Assembly (NCBI GenBank): GCA_003255065.1
Contig: QAOA01007336.1
Span: 112,259-176,258 of the forward strand
DNA length: 64,000 nt
Direction: 5' to 3'
Source: Cercis canadensis
Lineage: Eukaryota > Streptophyta > Magnoliopsida > Fabales > Fabaceae
The notes under the pieces are model-generated. The model saw only the letters and a program-made list of their open reading frames with translations. It searched no databases and was not told the DNA's origin. Of the stretch, positions 34,706-44,992 are shown in pieces; the stretch's first letter is position 1; every line of letters begins with the position of its first letter. The translations under genes were made by a program, and so were the position numbers.

Positions 34706-36134
34706 TGATGAACACACTTTTTATACAATAGTTATTCCTCATACTTAGTCTTTTAAACCTCTTTTGGGCTGAATTGCATAGACTTAGACCTCATTTCATG
34801 ACTTAGGATCCATTTATGCTTAATTGCAATTTCCAGCAATACTGGGCATTATATGCTGTCTCTGTGTTTCAGGCATATCTTGAGTTCTGGATGTCCAAAA
34901 ATTCCGAGTCATACCTTGTTGGAAAGCTGAGAGAATTGTCTACAACTTTCTTTCAGGGCTCCAAAGCTAATTCGGACGTTCAGAAGGTCATATGCAGCCT
35001 GGAAGCCAGAGAAGACATGCTGTCGCAGGATCCTGACCTACATGCAGTATTTGGGTCATAACTTGAGTTGTAGATGTCATATTGACCTGAAACTGGTACC
35101 ATTGGAAAGCTAACAGACAGAGCTTCAATTGATATGAAGACCGGTTCACCATATTTTATGTGGAAGATGGTCTTATTTGCTGTGCAAGTTAGCTGACGGT
35201 TCCAGACACCTTCTGCCACTTAAATGGGCCTAACTTCCTCATGACAAGTCCAAATGGGCCCAAACCAAAGCCCAATTGAAGCTAAGGCCCATGGGAACAA
35301 GTGTGCCCTAAGGGCAATTTAGGTGTGCATGTAAAATTGGAGGTCTATATCAGAAGAAGGAGGCAGCCGAAATTCAGAATCACCTCATTAGATATTTTAG
35401 ACAGATTTTTGAGCTTTCCTTAGTTCTTAAGTTTTCTTTTAGATATTTTGTAAGAACTTCAGCTCCTCTTGTTCATGGAGGGCTAATCCAACATATCAAT
35501 CCAGGTTTTGCTATTCTGATTATTGGTTTTGAGATTATGAGTTGTTGTTCTTCATTTTAGTTGTTAATCAAAGTTTCTTGCTTCCTCTGGACTATTCTGT
35601 TTGGATTGTTAAAATTCGAATTTGGATCTTCATGTGTGATTGCTTAATTGCATGTGATAAAAGAGGATTGTATGGTTGATTAATGTTTCTGAGCTTTTGG
35701 ATGGATTAATCACCTTGGCTGGATCATGGACTTAGGTAAAACTAGACTTGAATGTTTGCTTAATTCATTTGGTCTTAGTTAAAACCGAATTCTGGTTGCT
35801 TAACCAGTGGAATCCATAGAACATTGAGAGGCTTCTTGATATGTTTTAAAGGCCAAGAACATGGTTAATAATTGAATGGATCATTAGAAATCAAGGATGA
35901 ACTTAAATCAGAATTAGTAAAGACTTGGATTGGTTGCTTTCTCTTAAACTTCACCACTGATAATTAATTTTCGTTAATCACATAAACCACCAAAACCCCC
36001 CTATTTACATGCTTCTTAATATGATTCACTAAATAGAACAATCCTTAGGTTCGACTTAGGGCTGTCCTATGCTGCAAAAAGCTAGGTAACCGACCTTAAA
36101 ATTAAGTAATTTGAGGAGCCTCGGCAGCTCATCA
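34706..36134 (+). repeat. 5' LTR, Athila-like element 1
   Basis: 1429 bp, TGATGAACACAC...CAGCTCATCA. Contains the CCATTGGAAAGCTAACAGA block also found in the other LTRs of the family. Confidence 0.95.
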
Positions 36135-36139
36135 AATTT

Positions 36140-36157
36140 TGGCGCCGTTGCCGGGGA
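36140..36157 (+). promoter_or_regulatory. Primer binding site, tRNA-Asp type
   Basis: TGGCGCCGTTGCCGGGGA, complementary to the 3' end of plant tRNA-Asp (...CCCCGGCAACGGCG plus CCA), as in Athila elements. It lies five bases after the LTR. Confidence 0.88.
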
Positions 36158-36825
36158 TTGTTCTATCTTTGAATCAGTAGTATTAGTAGTAAAACTGACT
36201 TCTAACTTTCCCCTAATTCACCCCCCTTGTGTTTGAGTTTTTGTTGTTTTTAGGGTTTTGGCCACTTTTTCCATACTTTTTGGCCAAGTATCCATTCTGT
36301 TTGAGGCCAGTGGCCATTGTTTTTCTTGATTTCAAGTGTGCTTAGATGCTTTATATTGTCATTGAGTGAATTCTGGCCATTTGGACCATTTCCCCTTTGT
36401 TTTTCCTTCGGTTTGGCTTGATTTAGTGATTTCTGGGTCTACTGTTCACCAAAATTTTTAGCTCCGATTGACCTGAAACTTTCTGGGTTGAAGGAAAAGG
36501 ACCTAACTCACCAAAGTCACAGCCTATGGCTGTGAGGTCTGTGTTTTTAAGCCAAATTCGACTGTTTTGACCACTTTTCCATTTTTTGAAGATTTTTTAT
36601 TTGATTTTTGAGTTCCATTTTCATCCACCTTTCGTCCTGTGGTGGTAGAAAAATTTTAAAAAATGTTTAGATACCTTTTCTAGTCCTATTTTGGTGTCTT
36701 TTTACCTTTGTTTTGTGTTTTTGGTGTGTTTCGGTTTTAGCTTATTTCTGCCAGTTTTGTGTGTTTTTGTGTGTTTTTGTGCATTGTGGTGTGTTTAGGC
36801 ATTTAGCCACTTGTTTGCATGGTGT
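36158..36825 (+). other. 5' leader of element 1
   Basis: About 670 nt of T/G-rich sequence without an ORF, ending just before the gag ATG. A similar leader lies before the gag start at 63844. Confidence 0.6.
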
Positions 36826-39819
36826 ATGACTAGGTCTTCTCCCTTTGTATTGCTTGAAGGAGATCCTGAAATTGAGAGAACCTTGCATACACGTAATAGA
36901 GCACATAGGGCTGTTGATAATCTAGATCCTACTATGGCTGAAGCTAGCACTCCTATTGTTATTCCTATTGTTGATCCTGTTGTTAATCAAGGTGATAGGG
37001 CTGATAATGCTAATAGAGCTGGAAATAACAATAATAATAACATGCAGCCTAGAGATAGAACTCTTAAGGAATTGGCCACCCCTGATGTTGCTTACCAACC
37101 TTTAGGGATCCAATATCCTGAAATTGATACTGCTTTTGAATTAAAGTCTGGATTGATACACTTGCTGCCAAAGTTTCATGGTCTTGCAGGTGAAGATCCT
37201 CACAAGCATTTGAAGGAATTTCATGTGGTTTGTTCCACCATGAGGCCACAAGGAATTTCTGAAGAGCAGATCAAGTTAAGAGCATTCCCTTTCTCTCTGG
37301 CTGATGCAGCTAAAGACTGGCTCTTTTACTTGTCACAAGGTTCGGTCAGGAATTGGAATGACATGAAGAAGCTGTTTCTGGCCAAGTTCTTCCCTGCATC
37401 CAGAACTGCTGCCATCCGCAAAGACATATGTGGCATAAGGCAACTGCCAGGGGAGACATTGCATGAGTATTGGGAGAGGTTTACAAAGCTGTGTTCAAGC
37501 TGCCTCCATCACCAAATAAGTGATCAGCTGTTGATACAATATTTCTATGAGGGCTTGTCACCTTCGGATAGAAGTAACATTGATTCTGCTAGTGGAGGAG
37601 CATTAGTGGATAAAACACCTGCTGCTGCCAGAGATTTAATTTCCAATATGGCAGAGAATTCCCAGCAGTTTGGTGTTCGGATGATTCATTCCACTAGAGG
37701 AGTCAATGAAGTTGGTGTGTCATTTGCTGACCAACAAAGAATGGAGCACAGACTTGACGAGCTGACCTCCTTGGTCAGGCAATTGGCAGTGGGGAGACAA
37801 GTATCCACCCCTCAACCTGCAAGCGTGTGTGGCATTTGTGCTTGTCCATCACATCCTACAGACGCATGCCCTACACTGCAAGATGGTGATTCTGGATTTC
37901 AGGATCCCTCTGTAGCTGCAGTAGGTGTTTTTCCTGGTCGATCCCCATACCAACAGCAGCAGCAGCCTAGATATGATCCGTACTCCAACACTTACAACCC
38001 TGGTTGGAGGGATCATCCAAATTTCAGATATGGCAATGCTGCAGCACCACAACAGCAGTCCTCCCAACAACAGCCACAGCAACAGCAGCAGTATAGGCAA
38101 CCTTGGCAACAACAGAGCCAATTTCAGCCAGCCAGGCCAGGCCAGTTTCAACAGAACAGGCCACCATTCCAGCAGCAGCCTATGCAGCCAGCCAACCCGT
38201 CAACATCCAAACCTGAGTCTTCTTTGGAAGATTTAGTCAAGCAGATGGCCACAAGCAACATCCAGTTCCAGCAGAGGGCGGAGTCCACCATGCAGAATCT
38301 GGAAATGCAGATTGGACAATTGGCATCATCTGTGAGTCAATTGCAATCCCAAGGTTCTGGCACCCTTCCTTCTCAGACCATTCCTAACCCTAATTCGAAA
38401 AATGTGAGTGCAATCACTCTTAGGAGTGGCAAGTCAATTCCAGACCCTGCACCTGCCGTTCAGAGTACACCTAGTGTGCCAGTTCTACCTGTTGCTGACC
38501 CTAGCAATTCCAGCCAGCACACTAGTAGTTCCACTCCAGAGAGGCCACAACAGAAGCCTACATATTCTGCACCTCTTCCTTTTCCACAGAGAGCTACTCT
38601 GTCTAAGAAAACAGATGAGGCAGAGAAGGATAAAGAGCTTCTGGAGACATTCAGGAAGGTGGAAGTCAACATTCCATTGCTGGATGCTATCAAGCAAATT
38701 CCTAGATATGCCAAATTTTTAAAGGAATTGTGCACACAGAGGAGGAGGCTTAAGGGCAATGAGCGAATTAGCATGAGTCAGAACGTTTCGGCCCTTATTC
38801 AGCCTATGCCCCAGAAGTGCAAGGATCCAGGCACTTTCACCATTCCATGTGTTATAGGCAAATCCAAGTTCGAGCATGCCTTGCTAGACCTTGGTGCTTC
38901 CATTAATGTGATGCCTATGACTGTGTTTAGTTCTCTTGGACTTGGCCCCTTGAGAGCTACTGGTGTTGTGATCCAGCTAGCCAACAGGAGTAGTGCACAT
39001 CCAGCTGGAGTGATTGAAGATGTGCTGGTCAGAGTTGATGAGCTGATCTTTCCAACAGATTTCTACATTCTGGAGATGGAGGGACAGTCCCAATCCAGCA
39101 AGGCTCCACTCATTCTGGGCAGGCCATTCCTCAAGACCGCACGGACCAAGATTGATGTTCATGCAGGAACTCTATCCATGGAGTTTGGAGACTCTGTTGT
39201 GCAGTTCAATATTTTTGAGCCTATGCAGCCTTCCATGGATGAGCCTTCTGTCTTTCACATTGGTTTGCTTGATGATCTAGTTGGGGATGGGTCTGATGAG
39301 CTCTGTGCTGACTTCCCAGATTTTGTTGGTGTTGAAGACTCTGTTCAGTGCAACTCCTGTCCTGACTGTGATGGTGATATACCTTGTGCAGTGTGTGCTG
39401 AAATATCTGCCTTCTTGAGCAGTCCTGATTCTCTGTGCTGCAGTTGTGGTGATTCTGCTTGCACTGCTTGTTCTGAAATTGCAGCCGTTTTAGAACAAGA
39501 TGATTCTATTCCAGAGGCTGTGGTCATTGATGCTCCCACAGAGTTAGTGGATGTGTATGAGGAGCTATATTCTGAATTCCCTGACTTTGTGGGTATAGAG
39601 GGTTATCTCCAGCGCCATTCACATTCTGTTTGTGATGGTGACATGAGCTGTGCCATCTGTGCAGAAATTTCTACATTTTTAAGCGATGGCAATCCTGGTG
39701 AATCTGCATCTGAAGCTGATTCTAGTTCTGGTTCCGGTTCTGATTCTACAGCTTTAGAAGATGACTCTACAGGGGCAACTCAAGACTTCGTGAGAATGGT
39801 CTTTGACCCTGGTATCTAG
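36826..39819 (+). CDS. Gag-aspartic protease polyprotein with Cys-rich acidic tail (Athila-like)
   Basis: The start is taken at ATG 36826 (MTRSSPFVLLEGDPEIERTL) because the relative at 63844 begins with the same motif. The product is 997 residues. Gag core, about residues 105-280: LIHLLPKFHGLAGEDPHKHL, AAKDWLFYL, MKKLFLAKFFPASRTA, YFYEGLSPSDRSNID. A CCHC zinc knuckle follows at about 335-348 (C-G-I-C-A-C-P-S-H-P-T-D-A-C), then a Gln/Pro-rich stretch (about 385-465). The protease-like domain spans about 635-785, with LLDLGASINVMP and ILGRPFLKTA; the DLG form in place of DTG/DSG is usual in Athila-type proteases. The last ~180 residues are acidic with repeated Cys clusters and end DFVRMVFDPGI. 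Gag would package the RNA. No RT or integrase follows. The frame is fully open, unlike its neighbours, so insertion or selection was recent. Confidence 0.9.
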   Translation: MTRSSPFVLLEGDPEIERTLHTRNRAHRAVDNLDPTMAEASTPIVIPIVDPVVNQGDRADNANRAGNNNNNNMQPRDRTLKELATPDVAYQPLGIQYPEIDTAFELKSGLIHLLPKFHGLAGEDPHKHLKEFHVVCSTMRPQGISEEQIKLRAFPFSLADAAKDWLFYLSQGSVRNWNDMKKLFLAKFFPASRTAAIRKDICGIRQLPGETLHEYWERFTKLCSSCLHHQISDQLLIQYFYEGLSPSDRSNIDSASGGALVDKTPAAARDLISNMAENSQQFGVRMIHSTRGVNEVGVSFADQQRMEHRLDELTSLVRQLAVGRQVSTPQPASVCGICACPSHPTDACPTLQDGDSGFQDPSVAAVGVFPGRSPYQQQQQPRYDPYSNTYNPGWRDHPNFRYGNAAAPQQQSSQQQPQQQQQYRQPWQQQSQFQPARPGQFQQNRPPFQQQPMQPANPSTSKPESSLEDLVKQMATSNIQFQQRAESTMQNLEMQIGQLASSVSQLQSQGSGTLPSQTIPNPNSKNVSAITLRSGKSIPDPAPAVQSTPSVPVLPVADPSNSSQHTSSSTPERPQQKPTYSAPLPFPQRATLSKKTDEAEKDKELLETFRKVEVNIPLLDAIKQIPRYAKFLKELCTQRRRLKGNERISMSQNVSALIQPMPQKCKDPGTFTIPCVIGKSKFEHALLDLGASINVMPMTVFSSLGLGPLRATGVVIQLANRSSAHPAGVIEDVLVRVDELIFPTDFYILEMEGQSQSSKAPLILGRPFLKTARTKIDVHAGTLSMEFGDSVVQFNIFEPMQPSMDEPSVFHIGLLDDLVGDGSDELCADFPDFVGVEDSVQCNSCPDCDGDIPCAVCAEISAFLSSPDSLCCSCGDSACTACSEIAAVLEQDDSIPEAVVIDAPTELVDVYEELYSEFPDFVGIEGYLQRHSHSVCDGDMSCAICAEISTFLSDGNPGESASEADSSSGSGSDSTALEDDSTGATQDFVRMVFDPGI

Positions 39820-39965
39820 CTGATTATCTTATTGTACTTGTATTCTATTTTCTATTCTGTTTTACTTTAGTCTGTTTTTGTTTTCTGTTTTTGCTTCTGT
39901 TTCTGTTTTCTGTTCATTTTATTTTCAATTTTCTGTTCTTGATGTCTGCTTTATCTTACCCCACA

Positions 39966-40091
39966 TGCGTGCGGGAAGTTTGGTCATTTATTTGACATGT
40001 AGGTTTCAACCGCCGCCAGCCATTCTGTGAGGTAGCTAAAGAGGACATAGTGGAGGAGGTCCACTTGCACGATGCCATCTACCTCCCCTGA
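39966..40091 (+). other. Conserved short coding-like block after the Gag-protease ORF
   Basis: Reads as a peptide with GFNRRQPFCEVAKEDIVEEV and HLHDAIYLP, ending in TGA, but has an internal TGA here. The homologous block in element 2 (48318-48443) is open without a stop. In element 3 (61092-61216, minus) it has a one-base length change. It may be the remnant of a small downstream gene. Function unknown. Confidence 0.5.
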
Positions 40092-40178
40092 TAAGGATGT
40101 TTCTTCTCTCTCTTTTACTTTACTTGTCCTTATGTGACTGCTTGTTATTACTTGTCATCTGTTGATACTTTTTGAAGT

Positions 40179-40220
40179 TTTTACATTGAGGACAATGTAA
40201 AATTTAAGTGTGGGGGAGGG
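40179..40220 (+). promoter_or_regulatory. Perfect hairpin followed by a polypurine-like motif
   Basis: Arms TTTTACATTG and CAATGTAAAA (10 bp, loop AGGA) at 40179-40202, then AAGTGTGGGGGAGGG at 40206-40220. The same arrangement occurs in elements 2 and 3, about 1.4-1.5 kb before the 3' LTR. It could be an internal polypurine tract or an RNA signal. Confidence 0.7.
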
Positions 40221-40997
40221 ATTTCTGTATATAGTTTAGTTGCTTTATTGTTTTCTGTTTAGTTGATTAGGTGTTTTCTGTGTAGTTGATTAGGTTAGTT
40301 GATTAGGTTAGTTGATTACTTTACTATTTCTGTACATTTGTTGTTTTCTGTTTTAATTTTTTCTGTTTGTTGTTCTTGCTGTTTTTTCTATTTTTGTTGT
40401 CATTTTTTTGTTTTAATTACCCTCAAATGATGTTATAGAAATTGTAAAGTTGTAAGTTTAAAGTAATTACATTTCAAGGTTCATAGCATGATTGAATAAC
40501 TTGTTTTCCATCCTTAATTTTACATGCTTGGTTTTAGATGTTGGATTGATGATTAAGTTTGATAGATACATGCCTTGTGAGATTTTGAGCCTTTTGATGA
40601 ATGGATTTGGCATTTGTGCCATTCTTTTCCTTCTTGTGTGATTTCACTCATGGAATTTGTTAACTCTAGAACTTGCTTGATTCTTTTTGAGGCTACATTT
40701 TCATTTGCATACATGGACATGATTGAGGCATTCTTTCTTGATTTAGCCACTTTGCCAAATAGCCAACCTTGTATTATTTCCCTTTGATTACACCCATTGA
40801 GCCTATTTGCCTATCTTTGATATTAGCTCATTATATGCCTATGTACAAAATACCATGTTGTTACCTTTACCTTAGGGAATGGGAGAGCATTGATTCATTG
40901 TCTTAGAGGAGCTCTTATGCTTGTGGGTAATTAATAGTACAAGTGTGGAGGTTGTGAATTCTAATGTGCAAAGTATTATGTGAAAGAAAGAAAGAAA

Positions 40998-41065
40998 NNN
41001 NNNNNNNNNNNNNNNNNNNNNNNNNNNNNNNNNNNNNNNNNNNNNNNNNNNNNNNNNNNNNNNNN
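40998..41065. other. Assembly gap (68 N)
   Basis: Lies in (GAAA)n/A-rich sequence. The equivalent place in element 2 is a 58-bp poly(A) run (49344-49401), so the gap reflects a homopolymer that could not be sequenced. Confidence 0.97.
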
Positions 41066-41644
41066 AAAAGAAAAGGAAAAGGAATATGTGCACAGAAGGA
41101 GAATATGCTTTACACACTTGGAATTTAATGCTTGTCATTTGAGTTCCTTTCCAATGCTCTTTTATTCTCTTTGAGTTTTACCTTGTGATATCCATTTTGA
41201 TTCATTCCTTTACCTTTACCTTAGCCTTATTACAACCTTAAATAAAGTCCTCTTGATTTGTGTGTGCATTTGTTTGAGTAGTGGAGAAGTAGAAGATAAG
41301 CAAGCTTATGGTAGTGCATCTCTTCATGAGTTTGATTGAGTGAAGTACCTAATTTCTAAACACTTGAGGGATTGAGAGTATATCTTGTGAGGATCTATCA
41401 TTCTTGACTTATGCTTTCCAATTGAAGTTACCTTGTTTGTTGATTTTGGATGAGAAGAAATTTTATTTCATGAATGCTGTGAGTTCCTTGAATCTTTAAT
41501 TGCTTATCTTACTTGTGGTATGAACTTCTGCATTTCTTAAATATCATTGGGAGGTGATCCTTTAGTTTTTAAATTTGTTTTTGTTTCCTTGTTCTTGCTT
41601 TTCTTAGTTTTGGAATTTTAGTTTGCCCGAGACGTGCAAAAGCT

Positions 41645-41659
41645 AAGTGTGGGGGAATT
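41645..41659 (+). promoter_or_regulatory. Polypurine tract of element 1
   Basis: AAGTGTGGGGGAATT directly before the 3' LTR. The same sequence precedes the LTR at 50062 and, on the minus strand, the one at 59602. Confidence 0.85.
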
Positions 41660-43086
41660 TGATGAACACACTTTTTATACAATAGTTATTCCTCATACTT
41701 AGTCTTTTAAACCTCTTTTGGGCTGAATTGCATAGACTTAGACCTCATTTCATGACTTAGGATCCATTTATGCTTAATTGCAATTTCCAGCAATACTGGG
41801 CATTGTATGCTGTCTCTGTGTTTCAGGCATATCTTGAGTTCTGTATGTCTAAAAATTCCGAGTCATACCTTGTTGGAAAGCTGAGAGAATTGTCTACAAC
41901 TTTCTTTCAGGGCTCCAAAGCTAATTCGGACGTTCAGAAGGTCATATGCAGCCTGGAAGCCAGAGAAGACATGCTGTCGCAGGATCCTGACCTACATGCA
42001 GTATTTGGGTCATAACTTGAGTTTTGAATGTCATATGGACCTGAAACTGGTACCATTGGAAAGCTAACAGATAGAGCTTCAATTTATATGAAGACCGGTT
42101 CACCATATTTTATGTAGAAGATGGTCTTATTTGCTGTGCAAGTTAGCTGATGGTTCCAGACACCTTCTGCCACTTAAATGGGCCTAACTTCCTCATGACA
42201 AGTCCAAATGGGCCCAAACCAAAGCCCAATTGAAGCTAAGGCCCATGGGAACAAGTGTGCTCTAAGGGCAATTTGGGTGTGCATGTAAAATTGGAGGTCT
42301 ATATCAGCAAGAAGGGGGCAGCCGAAATTCATAATCAAGTTGTAGATATTTTAGACAGCTTTCTAGTCTTTCCTTAGCTCTTAAGTTTTCTCTTAGATAT
42401 TTTGTAAGAACTTAGCTTCTCTTGTTCATGGAGGGCTAATTCATCAATCAATCGAGGTTTTGGCTGTTCTGATTATTGGTTTTAAGATTATGAGTTGTTG
42501 TTATTCATTCAATGATTAATCTGCTTCTTTCAATCCTTTGAAATATTCTGTTTGAATTGCTTAATTCGAATTTGGATCTTCATGTGTGATTGCTTAATTG
42601 CATGTGATAAAAGAGGATTGTATGGTTGATTAATGTTTCTGAGCTTTTGGATGGATTAATCACCTTGGCTGGATCATGGACTTAGGTAAAACTAGACTTG
42701 AATGTTTGCTTAATTCATTTAGTCTTAGTTGAATCCGAATTCTGGTTGCTTAACCAGTGGACATCCATAGAACATTGAGAGGCGTCTTGATATGTTTTAA
42801 AGGCCAAGAACATGGTTAATAATTGAATGGATCATTAGAAATCAAGGATGAATCAAAATCAGAATCAGTTAAGGCTTGGATTGGTTGTTTTCCTTTAGGT
42901 TACCACTTACAATTATTTTCTGTCAAGTACTTAAACTAAACAAAACCCCCTCTGTTTACATGCTTCTTAATATGATTCACTAAATAGAACAATCCTTAGG
43001 TTCGACTTAGGGCTGCCCTTTGCTGCAAATAGCTTAGGTAACCGACCTTAAACTTAATTCATTTGAGGAGCCTCGGCAGCTCATCA
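41660..43086 (+). repeat. 3' LTR, Athila-like element 1
   Basis: 1427 bp, paired with 34706-36134. Confidence 0.95.
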
Positions 43087-43091
43087 GCCAC

Positions 43092-44992
43092 ACTATAGAT
43101 AGATGCTACAAACTCCATGGCTATCCTCCTGGTTACAACCATAAACAAAGCACTGCTGTAAACCAACTTTCAACCTCTTCATCTAATGAAGACCATATTG
43201 CTCCTTTTATTGGAGGTTTTCTTCAAAACCTCAATTCCAATCAATACCAGCAACTCATGACCATGTTATCCACTCATCTGTCAACTTTTGTCAAGACTCA
43301 TACAGATGGTGATCATCCTTCTGCTTCTTATCCTACAGGTATTTGTTTATCTGTCACTTTGAATACTACCTATTCCTCAAGTCAATACTAGATAGTTAAT
43401 TCCGGAGCTGCTAGACATATTTATTCCAATGCCACTACTTTCACCTCTTTGTGGACTGTGGACTATTCACAATGCCACTGTTACCTTACCTAATCACTGT
43501 CAGATACCTGTGCATCTATGTGGTGATGTGAAACTGAGTTCTATGATTACACTCAAGGATGTCCTCTTTGTTCCTCAATTAAAGTTTAATCTCCTTTTTG
43601 TTAGTGCTCTTGTCTCTGCCAGTGACTTTACAGTGAGTTTCTTTCCTGCTTACTTTGTTATTCAGGAAGCCAGTAGCAAGAAGATGATTGGCAATGGTGA
43701 CAAGCATGAGGGGCTTTATATACTCAATTCTATTTCTAATTCCTTTGTTAATCATGTTTCCTTTCATGTTTGGCACAATAGACTTGGCCACATTTCCTTT
43801 AAACAATTAGATAGGTTAAAGAGACATTTACACTGTGATCTTTCTGGTTTGAATAAAACTCAACCCTGTTATGTCTGTCCCCTTGCTAAGCAAAGATGTT
43901 TGTCTTTTGAATCTCTTAATAACATGTCTCTATTTCCCTTTGACTTGATACATTATGATATATGGGGGCCTTACAAAGAATTTTCTTATAATGGTCACAA
44001 GTTTTTCCTCACATTGGTGGATGATTGCAGTAGGTTCACTTGGATTTTTTTGCTCAAACACAAGAGTGAAGTGGCCTTTGTGATTCCCAAATTTTTCCAA
44101 ATGGTTTTCACTTAGTTTAATGTCAAAATTAAACAATTTAGTTCTGATAATGCTCTTGAGTTATTGTTTAAGGAGTTTTTCAGTGAACAAAGAGTATTAC
44201 ACCAGTCTCTTGTGTTGAAAGACCATAATATAATTTAGTTGTGGAACGCAAACACCAACACCTTTTAAATGTGGCAAGGGCTCTTTTCTTCCAGTCTAGA
44301 GTTCTAGTGCAGTTTTGGAGTGAATGTGTCTTGACTGCCACCTTTCTGATCAACAAAACTCCTACACCATTACTTCAACATAACACTCCTTTTAGGTACT
44401 CTATAAGACTGCTCCTGATTATTCTAGTTTTAGAGTATTTGGTTGTCTTGCCTTTCCTTCTACTTTGGTTGCTCATAGGTCAAAATTTCAACCTCGTGCT
44501 CGCACTTGCATTTTCCTTGGTTATCCTTCAGGAATGAAAGGTTATAAACTCTATGATGTTGTCACCAAGCAGGTTTTTATTTCTCGGAATGTTGTTTTTC
44601 ATGAAGAAATTTTTCCTTATCATACTGTCATTTCTTCAGATTAACTCATTGATCCATTTCCAGATGTAGTATTACCTCATGTCACATTTGATCTTCCCTT
44701 CCAGTCAGATTTTGCCATTCTACTTTTGATCTTGTGCCTCACATTCCTGTGGATTTCCCTTCACCTAGCTATGTGTTTGCAAATTCTCCAGTCATAGATT
44801 CTATGCCTGCTGATTTTCCAGAGGAAAATCCTTTTGTTTCTCCTGCAATTCCTCTCAGAAAATCCACTAGACTTCACAATCCACCTTCCTATCTCCAGCA
44901 GTTTCATTGTAATCTTTTACATGGTTCTCCCTTGCCTCCTTGTACTACCACTTATCCCATTGCCAATTATCTTTCATATGTTGCCTTATCAC
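43092..44992 (+). pseudogene. Copia protease and integrase, decayed
   Basis: Continuation of the copia gag split at 34705. After the knuckle comes a protease site reading VNSGAARHI, where copia has D-S-G, preceded by a stop. Then the GAG-pre-integrase region (VWHNRLGHISFKQLDRL with CYVCPLAKQ) and the integrase core: FDLIHYDIWGPYKEFSYNGH, FLTLVDDCSRFTWIFLLKHK, a stop at 44113, FSSDNALEL, and [19 protein letters not shown] carrying the Glu. Further frame breaks follow. The C-terminal side (RKSTRLHNPPSYLQQFHC) stops at 44992 where element 2 begins. The reverse transcriptase and 3' LTR are absent from the window. Confidence 0.88.

Larger units (their letters stand above)
39820..41644 (+). other. 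3' non-coding region of element 1
   Basis: T-rich. It holds the conserved block 39966-40091, the hairpin 40179-40202 and the gap 40998-41065. No RT or integrase frame is present. Confidence 0.7.
34706..43086 (+). mobile_element. Athila-like element 1: non-autonomous, Gag-protease only
   Basis: 8.4 kb with LTRs 34706-36134 and 41660-43086, about 95% alike by eye, and a perfect GCCAC target duplication (34701-34705 and 43087-43091). It has a tRNA-Asp-type primer site, one long ORF (36826-39819), 1.8 kb of non-coding 3' region and a polypurine tract at the LTR. No reverse transcriptase, RNase H or integrase motif is present on either strand, yet both ends are complete. It must therefore have moved with enzymes supplied by another element. 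Confidence 0.92.

Noticed and set aside
37849-38774. ORFs opposite or out of frame with the Gag-protease gene
   Set aside because: Shadow frames, including Leu-rich ones opposite the Gln-rich region.
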